From Hyphomicrobiales bacterium (GTDB lineage Bacteria > Pseudomonadota > Alphaproteobacteria > Rhizobiales > Rhizobiaceae), in the NCBI GenBank assembly GCA_026400435.1, contig JAPLOZ010000013.1, positions 1 through 37,727 of the forward strand: DNA of 37,727 nucleotides, given 5' to 3'. Both the position numbers and the translations under genes were made by a program. Every line of letters starts with the position of its first letter. Positions within the stretch are counted from its first letter, which is position 1. The notes under the pieces are model-generated. The model made no database searches. It saw nothing but the letters and a program-made list of their open reading frames with translations, and was not told the DNA's origin. This document shows positions 8,407-15,745 of this stretch, piece after piece.

Positions 8407-9426
8407 CTATGCGCGCCGCCGCCTCTCGCGGCGGGCTTCGCTGCTTTCGCCCGTGCTGCCGCTCTGGTCGGCGGTCTTGTTGCGCAGCGGGCCGATGCGC
8501 GAAACGATCGTCTCGACCGTCGGGCGCTCCTGTTTCACGTGCGAATCGAGCGCCTTGCGCATCGCCGCAAGGTGGCCGAACGACGTGCCGCAGCAGCCGC
8601 CGACGATCTTTGCGCCGGCGTCGACCGCCAGCCGCACATAGTCCGCCATCAGTTCGGGCGTGCCGGAATAATGGATTTCAGTGCCGCGAAATTGCGGGAT
8701 GCCGCAATTTCCCTTGACGATGATCGTGGCGTCGGGTCGCGCCGCACTCATGTCGAGCAGCGACGACAGGATGTCGGACGCGCCGACGCCGCAATTCGCG
8801 CCGACCGCGACCGCCTTCTGCGCAAGACCGTCGGCCGCTCCGTGCACGTCCTTGGGCGCGAGGCCCATCATCGAACGGCCGGCGGTGTCGAAGGAGAATG
8901 TGTAGGTATAGGGCAGCCCGACCTTGATCGCCGCCTCGGCCGCCGCCTTGGCCTCGTCGGGGGCCGACATCGTCTCGATCCACGCGATCTCGGCGCCGCC
9001 CTCCTTGAGACCGCGCATCTGCTCGGCGAAGGCGTCCACCGCATCGCCATAGGTCATCGCGCCAAGCGGTTCCAAGAGTTCGCCGGTAGGCCCTACCGAG
9101 CCTCCCACAATCACCTTGCGGCCGGCCTTGTCCGCCACGCCGCGCGCTATCTCGGCAGCGCGCTTGTTCAGGTCGTGGACGCGGTCCTGTGCATTGTGCA
9201 GCTTGAGCCGCTGGCGGGTGCCGCCGAACGAGTTGGTGAGGATGATGTCGGCGCCGGCGTCGACGAAATTCTGGTGCAGCAAAGCAATTTTCTCGGGCGC
9301 CGTCTCGTTCCAGAGCTCGGGCGCTTCGCCCGATTCCAGCCCCATGTTGAACAGGTTCGTGCCGGTCGCGCCGTCGGCCAGCAGCACGCCTTTTTCGGCA
9401 AGCAGCGCGTCAATGGGATTGGTCAT
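8407..9426 (-). CDS. bmt: Betaine--homocysteine S-methyltransferase
   Basis: A 339-residue cobalamin-independent enzyme of the homocysteine S-methyltransferase family. It moves a methyl group from glycine betaine to homocysteine, giving methionine and dimethylglycine. The N-terminus DGATGTNLF is the barrel start. The three zinc-binding cysteines are visible: Cys212 in ANCGVG and the Cys278-Cys279 pair in GGCCGT. Length and sequence fit the rhizobial Bmt type rather than the longer animal BHMT. The last 35 or so residues are Arg/Ser-rich and look disordered. The product dimethylglycine is the likely substrate type of the FAD/GcvT enzyme encoded at 16872-19445. A perfect inverted repeat sits 39 nt upstream of the start, suggesting control by a methionine/SAM-cycle repressor. 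Confidence 0.88.
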   Translation of the reverse strand: MTNPIDALLAEKGVLLADGATGTNLFNMGLESGEAPELWNETAPEKIALLHQNFVDAGADIILTNSFGGTRQRLKLHNAQDRVHDLNKRAAEIARGVADKAGRKVIVGGSVGPTGELLEPLGAMTYGDAVDAFAEQMRGLKEGGAEIAWIETMSAPDEAKAAAEAAIKVGLPYTYTFSFDTAGRSMMGLAPKDVHGAADGLAQKAVAVGANCGVGASDILSSLLDMSAARPDATIIVKGNCGIPQFRGTEIHYSGTPELMADYVRLAVDAGAKIVGGCCGTSFGHLAAMRKALDSHVKQERPTVETIVSRIGPLRNKTADQSGSTGESSEARRERRRRA

Positions 9427-9464
9427 GGCAATGCGGCTTTCAATCGATGAGTTGAGATAAGGAT

Positions 9465-9480
9465 ATAAAGAAGTCTTTAT
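9465..9480 (-). promoter_or_regulatory. Perfect inverted-repeat operator upstream of bmt (candidate SAM/SAH-regulator site)
   Basis: ATAAAGA (9465-9471) and TCTTTAT (9474-9480) are exact reverse complements around a 2-nt spacer. The site is between the bmt start (9426) and the end of the XRE gene (9496). From memory, it resembles sites of ArsR-family regulators of the S-adenosylmethionine cycle in Rhizobiales; that attribution is not verified. Confidence 0.6.
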
Positions 9481-9495
9481 GTCCCGTCAACGCCA

Positions 9496-10347
9496 TCAGC
9501 CGATCCTGAAATCCGCCTCGGCCAGCGCTCGCGCGTGCGCGGCCGTCTCATGCGCGTTGATGTCGGCTGCCCTTATAAGATTGTCGAAATGCCGGGTCAG
9601 CGTGTTGATCGGATCGGTCGCGTTGAGGACCATGTACATGTCGCCGACATAGATCGCAGCCCGGTATGGCCCGAAAATCGTGTAGGGCACGGAATAGCGC
9701 AGCCGCCCGTCGTAGAGAAACAGGCGGAAGGTCGGATAGAGGTCGTCGAGAAGTTCCGCCATGTGCCTCAGCTGCGCCCGGCGCTCCTGCTCCGGAAAGC
9801 CGCTCCAGACGCCGAGCCCCCGCGCGAAGATATCGAGCGTATGGCGCGGCATGCACACTTCCATGTCGGTCTCTGGTCTGCGGTTGTATTCGATCCGGTA
9901 CTGCGTCTCGCCGGCCTGCCGCTCGCGGCTGCGGTTGGAGATGTCGGCTTCGTAGTCGATCAGCGCATCGGTACGCAGAAGATCTGGAATTCCGGCAGGC
10001 ACGTAGCGGATTTTGGTGCCAGCCGCCTCGGCGTGCCAACGGGCAAGCAGCGTGTGGTTGCGGTTGTCCGAGCCCTCTTCGATCTCCAGGCTCTGACGGA
10101 TTTCTCCGGTCAATCCTTCGTCCTGGCTCAGCCCCAGCAGCCAGTCCAGCGACACCTTGTTCCGGCTTGCGATGCTGAGCAGCGTTTCGGCGCGTGGCAG
10201 GCGGGTCGAGGCGCCCGAAAGAAGCTGCGAAAGCGCGGACCTGTCGATCCCCACGGCGGCCGCGAACTCCGACTGGTTCTGCTCGGAGCGCGTTAGCAGT
10301 AGTTTCAACCGTTCGCGGAAGACGTCGGAAAGTTGGCGCTTGTCCAT
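9496..10347 (-). CDS. XRE-family (Cro/CI-type HTH) transcriptional regulator
   Basis: A 283-residue regulator. Residues about 8-75 form a helix-turn-helix of the Cro/CI type (NQSEFAAAVGIDRSALSQLLSG, continuing to SLDWLLGLS). The remaining 200 residues are an uncharacterised C-terminal domain carrying aromatic-rich segments such as TFRLFLYDGRLRYSVPYTIFGPY, probably a ligand or partner domain. The frame is open to 10458, but the ATG at 10347 is chosen because the HTH begins right after it and the extension looks non-coding. It is divergent from the desaturase gene, with 209 nt of shared control region, and lies upstream of bmt in the same orientation. The target is unknown; the desaturase and itself are the likeliest. 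Confidence 0.85.
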   Translation of the reverse strand: MDKRQLSDVFRERLKLLLTRSEQNQSEFAAAVGIDRSALSQLLSGASTRLPRAETLLSIASRNKVSLDWLLGLSQDEGLTGEIRQSLEIEEGSDNRNHTLLARWHAEAAGTKIRYVPAGIPDLLRTDALIDYEADISNRSRERQAGETQYRIEYNRRPETDMEVCMPRHTLDIFARGLGVWSGFPEQERRAQLRHMAELLDDLYPTFRLFLYDGRLRYSVPYTIFGPYRAAIYVGDMYMVLNATDPINTLTRHFDNLIRAADINAHETAAHARALAEADFRIG

Positions 10348-10502
10348 ACTTTGTCCCGTGGATTCAATTTCCGCTTTGAACGACGTAGCCCGCTTCTGGC
10401 GAAACGAGAATCCAAGCTTTGGTGACAAAGTGTAACATATGCAGTTTATGGTGCGCAAAATCTACAGGTTGTGCGCTTTGTCGCCTTGAGATGGTTCATG
10501 TC

Positions 10503-10524
10503 TCCTGACACAATGCTGTCAGGA
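10503..10524. promoter_or_regulatory. Perfect 8-bp inverted repeat before the desaturase gene
   Basis: TCCTGACA (10503-10510) and TGTCAGGA (10517-10524) are exact reverse complements with a 6-nt spacer, ending 32 nt before the desaturase ATG. The same divergent region holds a smaller repeat (CTTTG-GTGA-CAAAG, near 10420) and a direct GTGCGC repeat. A repressor operator is the simplest reading. Confidence 0.5.
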
Positions 10525-10556
10525 ATCGCGAGATTCCCGACTGGGGTGGTCGAAGC

Positions 10557-11570
10557 ATGCAGAAAAAGAAGCCGGGCATTGGCAGGGAAGCGGCGGCGGT
10601 GGAGTGGCCGACTGTCTGCCTCATTGCGGCATGTTACGCTGCCTGGCTTGGGGCAGCGGTTTTTCTTTGGCCAGCATACCCTGTCATCGCCATCATCGTG
10701 CTTGGATTCGTGCTGGCCATGCAGTCGTCGCTGATGCACGAGGCGTCGCACGGCCATCCGACCCGTAAGAGCTGGGTCAATGAGTTGCTGGTCGCGTTGC
10801 CGATCGGGCTGGTCTATCCGTTCCGCCGCTTCAAGTCGCTGCATCTGCGCCATCATGCCGACGAGCGTCTGACCGACCCCTTCGACGACCCTGAAAGCTA
10901 CTACAGGGCGCTCTGGCATCACGAGGATTTGCCGTCGTCCCTCAAGGCCCTGCTGAAATTCAACAACACGATGATTGGCCGTTTCCTCATCGGCCCGCCG
11001 CTGGCGACGGCCGGCTTTCTCGCCACCGAGGCGAGGCTCATTCTGGACGGCGACAAGGCTGTGCGCAAAGCCTGGCTGCTGCACGCCCTGGGCCTGGCGA
11101 TCGTGCTTCCCGTCGTTGTTTTCGCATTCGGCGTACCGCTCTGGATCTACGTTCTCGGTCCGGTATGGCTGGGTCAGTCGCTGATTTCGGTGCGGACATT
11201 CGCCGAGCATCAATGGTCCGAGCGTCCGGACGGCCGCACGATCATCATCGAGCGCTCGCCGCTGGCCTTCCTGTTCCTCAACAACAACCTGCACCTCGTG
11301 CATCACAAGAGCCCGAATGTTGCCTGGTACAGGCTGCCGAAGCTTTTTCGCGAGAGGCGCGAGCAGTGGATCGCGATGAACAACGGCTACGTGTTTCCCG
11401 GTTATTTCGCGCTGATGAAGGAATATGCATTCCGCCCCAAGGAGCCTGTCGCCCATCCCGTTTTGCGACGCGCGCCCGAACACGGCCGTGCCTTCCGCCC
11501 GCGGGTCAGGGCCAACAATGTCTCGGGTCTGGGCACTGCCCCGGTCCCCGCCGAGCCTGCCAAGGAGTGA
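10557..11570 (+). CDS. Membrane fatty acid desaturase/hydroxylase family protein
   Basis: A 337-residue integral membrane di-iron enzyme with the three histidine boxes: His61-EAS-His65, His96-LR-His99-His100 and His246-LV-His249-His250. Hydrophobic segments flank them (about residues 18-57, 75-88, 173-210 and 236-244). The family uses oxygen to introduce double bonds or hydroxyls into acyl chains or other lipophilic substrates; the substrate here is not known. The C-terminal 35 residues are Pro/Arg-rich and probably disordered. It is divergent from an XRE regulator and followed after 57 nt by a PhnD-like protein, with which it probably forms an operon. Confidence 0.88.
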   Translation: MQKKKPGIGREAAAVEWPTVCLIAACYAAWLGAAVFLWPAYPVIAIIVLGFVLAMQSSLMHEASHGHPTRKSWVNELLVALPIGLVYPFRRFKSLHLRHHADERLTDPFDDPESYYRALWHHEDLPSSLKALLKFNNTMIGRFLIGPPLATAGFLATEARLILDGDKAVRKAWLLHALGLAIVLPVVVFAFGVPLWIYVLGPVWLGQSLISVRTFAEHQWSERPDGRTIIIERSPLAFLFLNNNLHLVHHKSPNVAWYRLPKLFRERREQWIAMNNGYVFPGYFALMKEYAFRPKEPVAHPVLRRAPEHGRAFRPRVRANNVSGLGTAPVPAEPAKE

Positions 11571-11627
11571 TCTCGGGCCGGAACGCGCGCGGCTTGCGTT
11601 TTGCCGCCGCTTTCATCAGATGAAGCG

Positions 11628-12440
11628 ATGAGCATCGCCGCCCTTCCCATGTACGACTGGCCCGAAGCCCGCGACGAGGTGGATGCGTGCTGGGCGGGTC
11701 TGCGAACGCGATTTCTCTCTGCCGGCATCGATGCTCCCGAAACGCTCGCGCGGCGCAACGCAGATTTGCCGGCGGTGCCCGGCGGAATTCTCGACCGCGA
11801 CGGCTTGTTGATAGCCGCCGATCCGGCGACGCTGCCTGCTGGGGAACTCGACTTTCCAACCTTGTGGAAACATCCCGGACTGCTGTTTGCCCAGACCTGC
11901 TGGGGGCCGATGGAAGAAGGGCTCGCGAAGCACGTCGTGGTCATCGGCCAACCGAGCTACGACGGGATCGAAGGCGGCGACGGCGAGCTTTATTCAAGCG
12001 CAATCCTGATGCGGCGTGGTGCGAGGCAACACCCCTCTGGTCTGCCAGAGGGGGTGAAATCTCCGACCAGCGGCAAAGCCATCCTGCCACTCGAACTGCT
12101 CCGCAATGCCCGTTTCGCATTCAATGGCGAGGACTCCATGTCCGGCATCATCGCTCTGACCCGCGATCTCGAAGCGATAGGCGAAAGCCTGGCGATCTTC
12201 TCCGTGCGCGCCGAGACGGGTTCGCACCGCGCCTCGGTCATCGCTGTCGCGCAGGGCAGGGCGGATGTCTGCGCCGTCGACTGTCTGAGCTGGCAACTGG
12301 CGCAGCGCCATGAGCCATGCGCCGCCGATGTCGCGGTCGTGGGATGGACCGCAAGACGAAAAGGTTTGCCCTTCATCACCTCGCGTCATAGGCCGCCGGA
12401 CGCCGTTGCAAGGCTGCGGCTGGTTCTGTCCCGCCAGTAG
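11628..12440 (+). CDS. PhnD/SsuA-type periplasmic-binding-fold protein without signal peptide
   Basis: A 270-residue protein resembling the PhnD-like group of type 2 substrate-binding proteins. It has ARDEVDACWAGLRTRF near the N-terminus, a central LLFAQTCWGPM, then SAILMRR and FNGEDSMSGI (a family-typical Ser-Met-Ser-Gly region), and ASVIAVAQGRADVCAVDCLSW. The start ATG at 11628 gives no signal peptide, and no transporter permease or ATPase is nearby, so it may be a cytoplasmic sensor or enzyme-like relative rather than a transport component. An in-frame palindromic insert at 12030-12056 encodes residues HPSGLPEGVK in a loop. It likely shares a transcript with the desaturase. It ends 10 nt before the convergent MFS gene. 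Confidence 0.72.
   Translation: MSIAALPMYDWPEARDEVDACWAGLRTRFLSAGIDAPETLARRNADLPAVPGGILDRDGLLIAADPATLPAGELDFPTLWKHPGLLFAQTCWGPMEEGLAKHVVVIGQPSYDGIEGGDGELYSSAILMRRGARQHPSGLPEGVKSPTSGKAILPLELLRNARFAFNGEDSMSGIIALTRDLEAIGESLAIFSVRAETGSHRASVIAVAQGRADVCAVDCLSWQLAQRHEPCAADVAVVGWTARRKGLPFITSRHRPPDAVARLRLVLSRQ
12030..12056. repeat. Palindromic element inside the PhnD-like gene
   Basis: CCCCTCTGG (12032-12040) pairs with CCAGAGGGG (12045-12053) around a TCTG loop; the stem can extend to CACCCC/GGGGTG with one bulged G. It is followed by GAAATCTCC, reminiscent of Mesorhizobium intergenic repeats such as the one at 32619-32664, but it is kept in frame within a coding region. Confidence 0.5.
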
Positions 12441-12450
12441 CGCGGTCGGT

Positions 12451-13617
12451 TCAGGCGTCGCGCCAGCGGCCGATGCTCAGCAACGTGAGCAGCAGGCAGA
12501 TTGCGCCGAGCGTCAGCGGCAGGCCGGGCGCTCCAAGGTTATCCATTGCGGCGCCGGCAGCCGGTGGCACGGCGATGCCGCCGACGCCCCACATCATCGC
12601 GAATGCCGCATTGCCGGAGATCAGCGTGGAGCCGTGGAAGCGTTCGCCGAGCTGGATGATGCTCATGGTGTAAACGCCGTAGGAGGCCGCACCCCACAGA
12701 AACAGGAAAGGCCAGACGAGCCATGTCTCGATGACGGCCGGCAGCAGTGCGCAGCCAACCAGTGCCAGGACGACGCAGCAGAACTTGACCAGCCTTGCTG
12801 TGTGTCGTTCCGCGAGCAGCCCGAGCGGTACCTGCAGCGCGATGTTGCCTGCTATCAGCACCGCCAGCAGGGTCGACATAGTGGCCTCGGCGATGCCGTG
12901 CTGGGTCCCATAGACGGGCAGGAGCGCCAGAACGGCCTGCTCGAAGCCCGCCGCGATCAACACGGCGACTACCAGCAGCCATGCGCGCGGAATGAAGCCG
13001 AACACGGAAACGTCTCCGCTGCTTTCGTCCTGCATGTCGGGGAGGCGATGCAGCACGGCCGCAAGGCACAGGCCGCAAAGCGAAAACGCGGTGATGCCGA
13101 CGATAAACGGCGGCCAGCCGACCGTCCCGACGACCAGCAGGCTGAGCGGCCCTGCCGCAAAGCCGGCGGATATGATCGTGGTGTAGATGCCCATGATGCG
13201 TCCGCGGCGCGACGGCGGAGCGAGAGCGATCATCCAGACTTCCGAGAGTACGTAGAGCGGGTTGACTGCAAAGCCGAGCAGGAAGCGCAGCAGGAACCAA
13301 ACGTAGATGTCCTGGCTCCATCCAATCAGCGCCAGCATCACCGCCGAGAGCGCGGCGCAGGAGAGTGCCGTCGTGCCGGCGCCGAAGCGGCGCGCAGCCG
13401 CGGGAATGAGCGGCGCGGACACGATGAAGCCGATCGGCGTCATCGCTGCCGACAGGCCGATCATGCCTGGCGAAAATCCTTGCCGCTGCAGGATGAAAGA
13501 GAGCAGCGGATAGGTCAGGCCCTGTGCGATGGCGAACACCGAGACGGTGGCGATGATGCCGGCGATCGGCGCCCAGGGTGTGTCTTCAACGACTGCGGGT
13601 TGCTGCGTGTATGTCAC
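12451..13617 (-). CDS. Major facilitator superfamily transporter
   Basis: A 388-residue protein with about twelve hydrophobic segments in two six-helix halves, an inner loop with RRFGAG between helices 2 and 3, SRRGRIMGIY after helix 4, and an acidic central loop (DMQDESSGD, about residue 196). This layout is typical of MFS antiporters of the YcaD-like or drug-efflux groups; the substrate cannot be told. The frame begins with GTG at 13617 and no clear ribosome site, but helix 1 begins near residue 15, so the start cannot be much later. It converges on the PhnD-like gene. A 233-nt region without recognised genes separates it from the next plus-strand gene. Confidence 0.85.
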   Translation of the reverse strand: MTYTQQPAVVEDTPWAPIAGIIATVSVFAIAQGLTYPLLSFILQRQGFSPGMIGLSAAMTPIGFIVSAPLIPAAARRFGAGTTALSCAALSAVMLALIGWSQDIYVWFLLRFLLGFAVNPLYVLSEVWMIALAPPSRRGRIMGIYTTIISAGFAAGPLSLLVVGTVGWPPFIVGITAFSLCGLCLAAVLHRLPDMQDESSGDVSVFGFIPRAWLLVVAVLIAAGFEQAVLALLPVYGTQHGIAEATMSTLLAVLIAGNIALQVPLGLLAERHTARLVKFCCVVLALVGCALLPAVIETWLVWPFLFLWGAASYGVYTMSIIQLGERFHGSTLISGNAAFAMMWGVGGIAVPPAAGAAMDNLGAPGLPLTLGAICLLLTLLSIGRWRDA

Positions 13618-13850
13618 GGATTGCCGATTGCTGGAGGGGCGCGCATCTCAATCGGGCGCTTGCCACAAAATAGCAATCGGGGGCGGCCCAGGACCAAGCA
13701 ATATACTTCCGTGCCCGGAAACGCTTCTGGCCAAGCCACCGCCGGTTACAGCTTCCGTTACACGCCTGCTGCGCTCCAGCATTCGGCCGAAACAAGGCCT
13801 CCCTATCTGCATCGCCACAGTGGCGGACCTGCCAACAAGGAGTGCGGACG

Positions 13851-14045
13851 GTGGAACAGCGGTGGACAGTGGACGGATACGACATGCCGTCGGGCGATCT
13901 CGAATTCTGGGCGATACGGCGCGGCACCGTTGCGCAGCCTGCCAACCAGAACATGAAGGGCGCTGCCGCCGGCCGCGGCAGGCAGTTCCTGATGCGCTCG
14001 GGATTTGCGGTGCTGGTCGCGGTTGCCGTCGGGATTGCCTTTTAG
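13851..14045 (+). CDS. Small protein with a C-terminal membrane anchor
   Basis: A 64-residue product from GTG at 13851, with AAGGAG at 13837-13842 (8 nt spacing) as ribosome site. The first 45 residues are polar (WTVDGYDMPSGDLEFWAIRRG), and the last 17 are a hydrophobic helix (FAVLVAVAVGIAF) running to the stop, a tail-anchored layout. Codon third positions are GC-rich as in real genes here. I do not recognise a family. It precedes the methyltransferase operon by 122 nt and may be unrelated to it. Confidence 0.55.
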   Translation: MEQRWTVDGYDMPSGDLEFWAIRRGTVAQPANQNMKGAAAGRGRQFLMRSGFAVLVAVAVGIAF

Positions 14046-14082
14046 GGCAGATACCGCGGGCAAGCGCATGTCGCTTCCCTCG

Positions 14083-14123
14083 CGCTAGTGGTCGCAGCCT
14101 CCGCAATGGTGCGACTACTAGCG
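14083..14123 (+). promoter_or_regulatory. Long inverted repeat in the leader of the mttB-like operon
   Basis: A 14-nt arm CGCTAGTGGTCGCA (14083-14096) pairs with TGCGACTACTAGCG (14110-14123), with a single G-U pair and a 13-nt loop. It ends 44 nt before the methyltransferase ATG. There is no T-run, so it is not a standard terminator; an operator or leader hairpin is likelier. Confidence 0.55.
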
Positions 14124-14167
14124 GTCCATGATGGCCACGCGAAACAAGCGTTACCGTGAGGATTGCC

Positions 14168-15745
14168 ATGACCGCCGCGCTTCATCCGGCAGAACCCGTG
14201 CTTGCCACCGACAGGGGGCGTCGCGGTGGCCGTGCCGGCAAGCGCGCCGGCGGAGCGGCGGCGTTCGAGCAACCGCCGTTCAGGCAGCTGAAGAACCCTT
14301 TTGCGCCGACGAAGCTGATCTCCGACGACGAACTCGAATCGATTCACCTCGCATCGCTACGCGTGCTCAGGGAAATCGGCGTCGAGGTTCTACATGACGA
14401 AGCACGGCGCATCATGAAGGAGCATGGCGCGGACGTGCGCGAAGGCTCCGAGCGCGTCCGCTTCGATGCCGACATGATCCTTGACCTGGTGAAAAACTGC
14501 CCGAGCGAGTTCACGTTGCATGCGCGCAATCCCGCGCACAATGTTCGTTTCGGCGGCAACAATCTCGTTTTCTCGCAGATGGCCTCGGCGCCGAATTGCT
14601 CGGATATCGACAACGGCCGCCGGCCCGGCAACCACGCCGATTTCCGCAACTTCCTCAAGCTTGCGCAGATGCACAATATCCTGATGACGACCGGCGGCTA
14701 TCCCGTCGAGCCGGTCGACATCCACCCGTCGATCCGCCATCTGGAATGTATCCGCGACCTCGCGATCCTCACCGACAAGGCGTTCCACATCTATTCGCTC
14801 GGCAAGGAGCGCAATGTTGATGGCATCGAGATTGCCCGCATCGCGCGCGGCATCAGCCGCGAGCAGCTTCTGGACGAACCGTCGGTCTATACGATCATCA
14901 ACACCAACTCGCCGCTCAAGCTCGACATCCCGATGATGGAGGGCATCATCCAGATGTCCAGCAGCGGCCAGGTGGTCATCGTCACGCCGTTCACGCTGGC
15001 CGGTGCGATGGCGCCTGTCACCGTCGCCGGTGCGCTGGTCCAGCAGAATGCCGAGGCGCTTGCCGGCATCTCCTTCGCGCAGATGGTCAGGAAAGGCGCG
15101 CCTGTCGGCTATGGCGGCTTCACCTCCAACGTCGACATGAAATCCGGTGCGCCGGCCTTCGGCACGCCCGAATACATGAAGGCGCAGATTGTCGGCGGGC
15201 AGCTCGCCCGGCGCTACGGCATCCCCTACCGGACATCCAATGTCTGCGCGGCCAACACCGTCGATGCGCAGGCCGCCTACGAGAGCGTCTTTTCGCTTTG
15301 GGGCGCTGTCCAGTCCGGCGCCAATTTCGTCCTGCATTCGGCCGGCTGGCTGGAGGGCGGCCTGCGCTGCTCCTACGAAAAGACCATTTTGGACATCGAC
15401 CTGCTGCAGATGGTCGCCGAGTTCCTCACGCCGCTCGACCTTTCCGAGGACGCGCTGGCCGTCGATGCCATTCGCTCTGTAGGTCCCGGTGGGCACTTCT
15501 TCGGAACCCAGCACACGCAGGACCGCTACAAGACAGCCTTCTATTCGCCGGTCATCTCCGACTGGCGCAACTTCGAGACCTGGGCTGAGGCCGGTTCGCC
15601 GACCGCGATGGAGCGCGCCAACCGGGTCTGGAAGGAACGCCTCGCCACCTACGAGCAGCCTGCGATGGATCCTGCCATCCGCGAGGAACTCGACGCCTTC
15701 GTCGACAAGCGCAAGGCCGAAGGCGGCGCGCCGACCGATTTTTGA
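14168..15745 (+). CDS. MttB-superfamily (trimethylamine methyltransferase-like) protein, no pyrrolysine
   Basis: A 525-residue protein of the MttB superfamily, a TIM-barrel group whose members demethylate quaternary amines (glycine betaine MtgB, proline betaine MtpB, carnitine MtcB). It reads straight through as one frame with no internal TAG, so it belongs to the non-pyrrolysine branch. Family-like stretches include SDDELESIHLASLRVLREIGVEV at residues 50-75, GGYPVEPVDIHPSIRHL, and SGAPAFGTPEYMKAQIVGGQLARRYGIP. The first 40 residues are basic and low-complexity. ATG at 14168 has GAGGA upstream. No corrinoid protein or activase, the usual partners of this family, is in the window. Its stop overlaps the next start (TGATG). 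A quaternary ammonium or sulfonium substrate is inferred from the neighbours. Confidence 0.85.
   Translation: MTAALHPAEPVLATDRGRRGGRAGKRAGGAAAFEQPPFRQLKNPFAPTKLISDDELESIHLASLRVLREIGVEVLHDEARRIMKEHGADVREGSERVRFDADMILDLVKNCPSEFTLHARNPAHNVRFGGNNLVFSQMASAPNCSDIDNGRRPGNHADFRNFLKLAQMHNILMTTGGYPVEPVDIHPSIRHLECIRDLAILTDKAFHIYSLGKERNVDGIEIARIARGISREQLLDEPSVYTIINTNSPLKLDIPMMEGIIQMSSSGQVVIVTPFTLAGAMAPVTVAGALVQQNAEALAGISFAQMVRKGAPVGYGGFTSNVDMKSGAPAFGTPEYMKAQIVGGQLARRYGIPYRTSNVCAANTVDAQAAYESVFSLWGAVQSGANFVLHSAGWLEGGLRCSYEKTILDIDLLQMVAEFLTPLDLSEDALAVDAIRSVGPGGHFFGTQHTQDRYKTAFYSPVISDWRNFETWAEAGSPTAMERANRVWKERLATYEQPAMDPAIREELDAFVDKRKAEGGAPTDF

Noticed and set aside
8335..9450. Long plus-strand open frame opposite bmt
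   Set aside because: It is antisense to a clear bmt coding frame and its Arg/Ala-rich translation matches no family; a shadow of high GC content.
13618..13840. Possible gene in the gap between the MFS gene and the small anchored protein
   Set aside because: No frame with a plausible start, ribosome site or recognisable product was seen on either strand.
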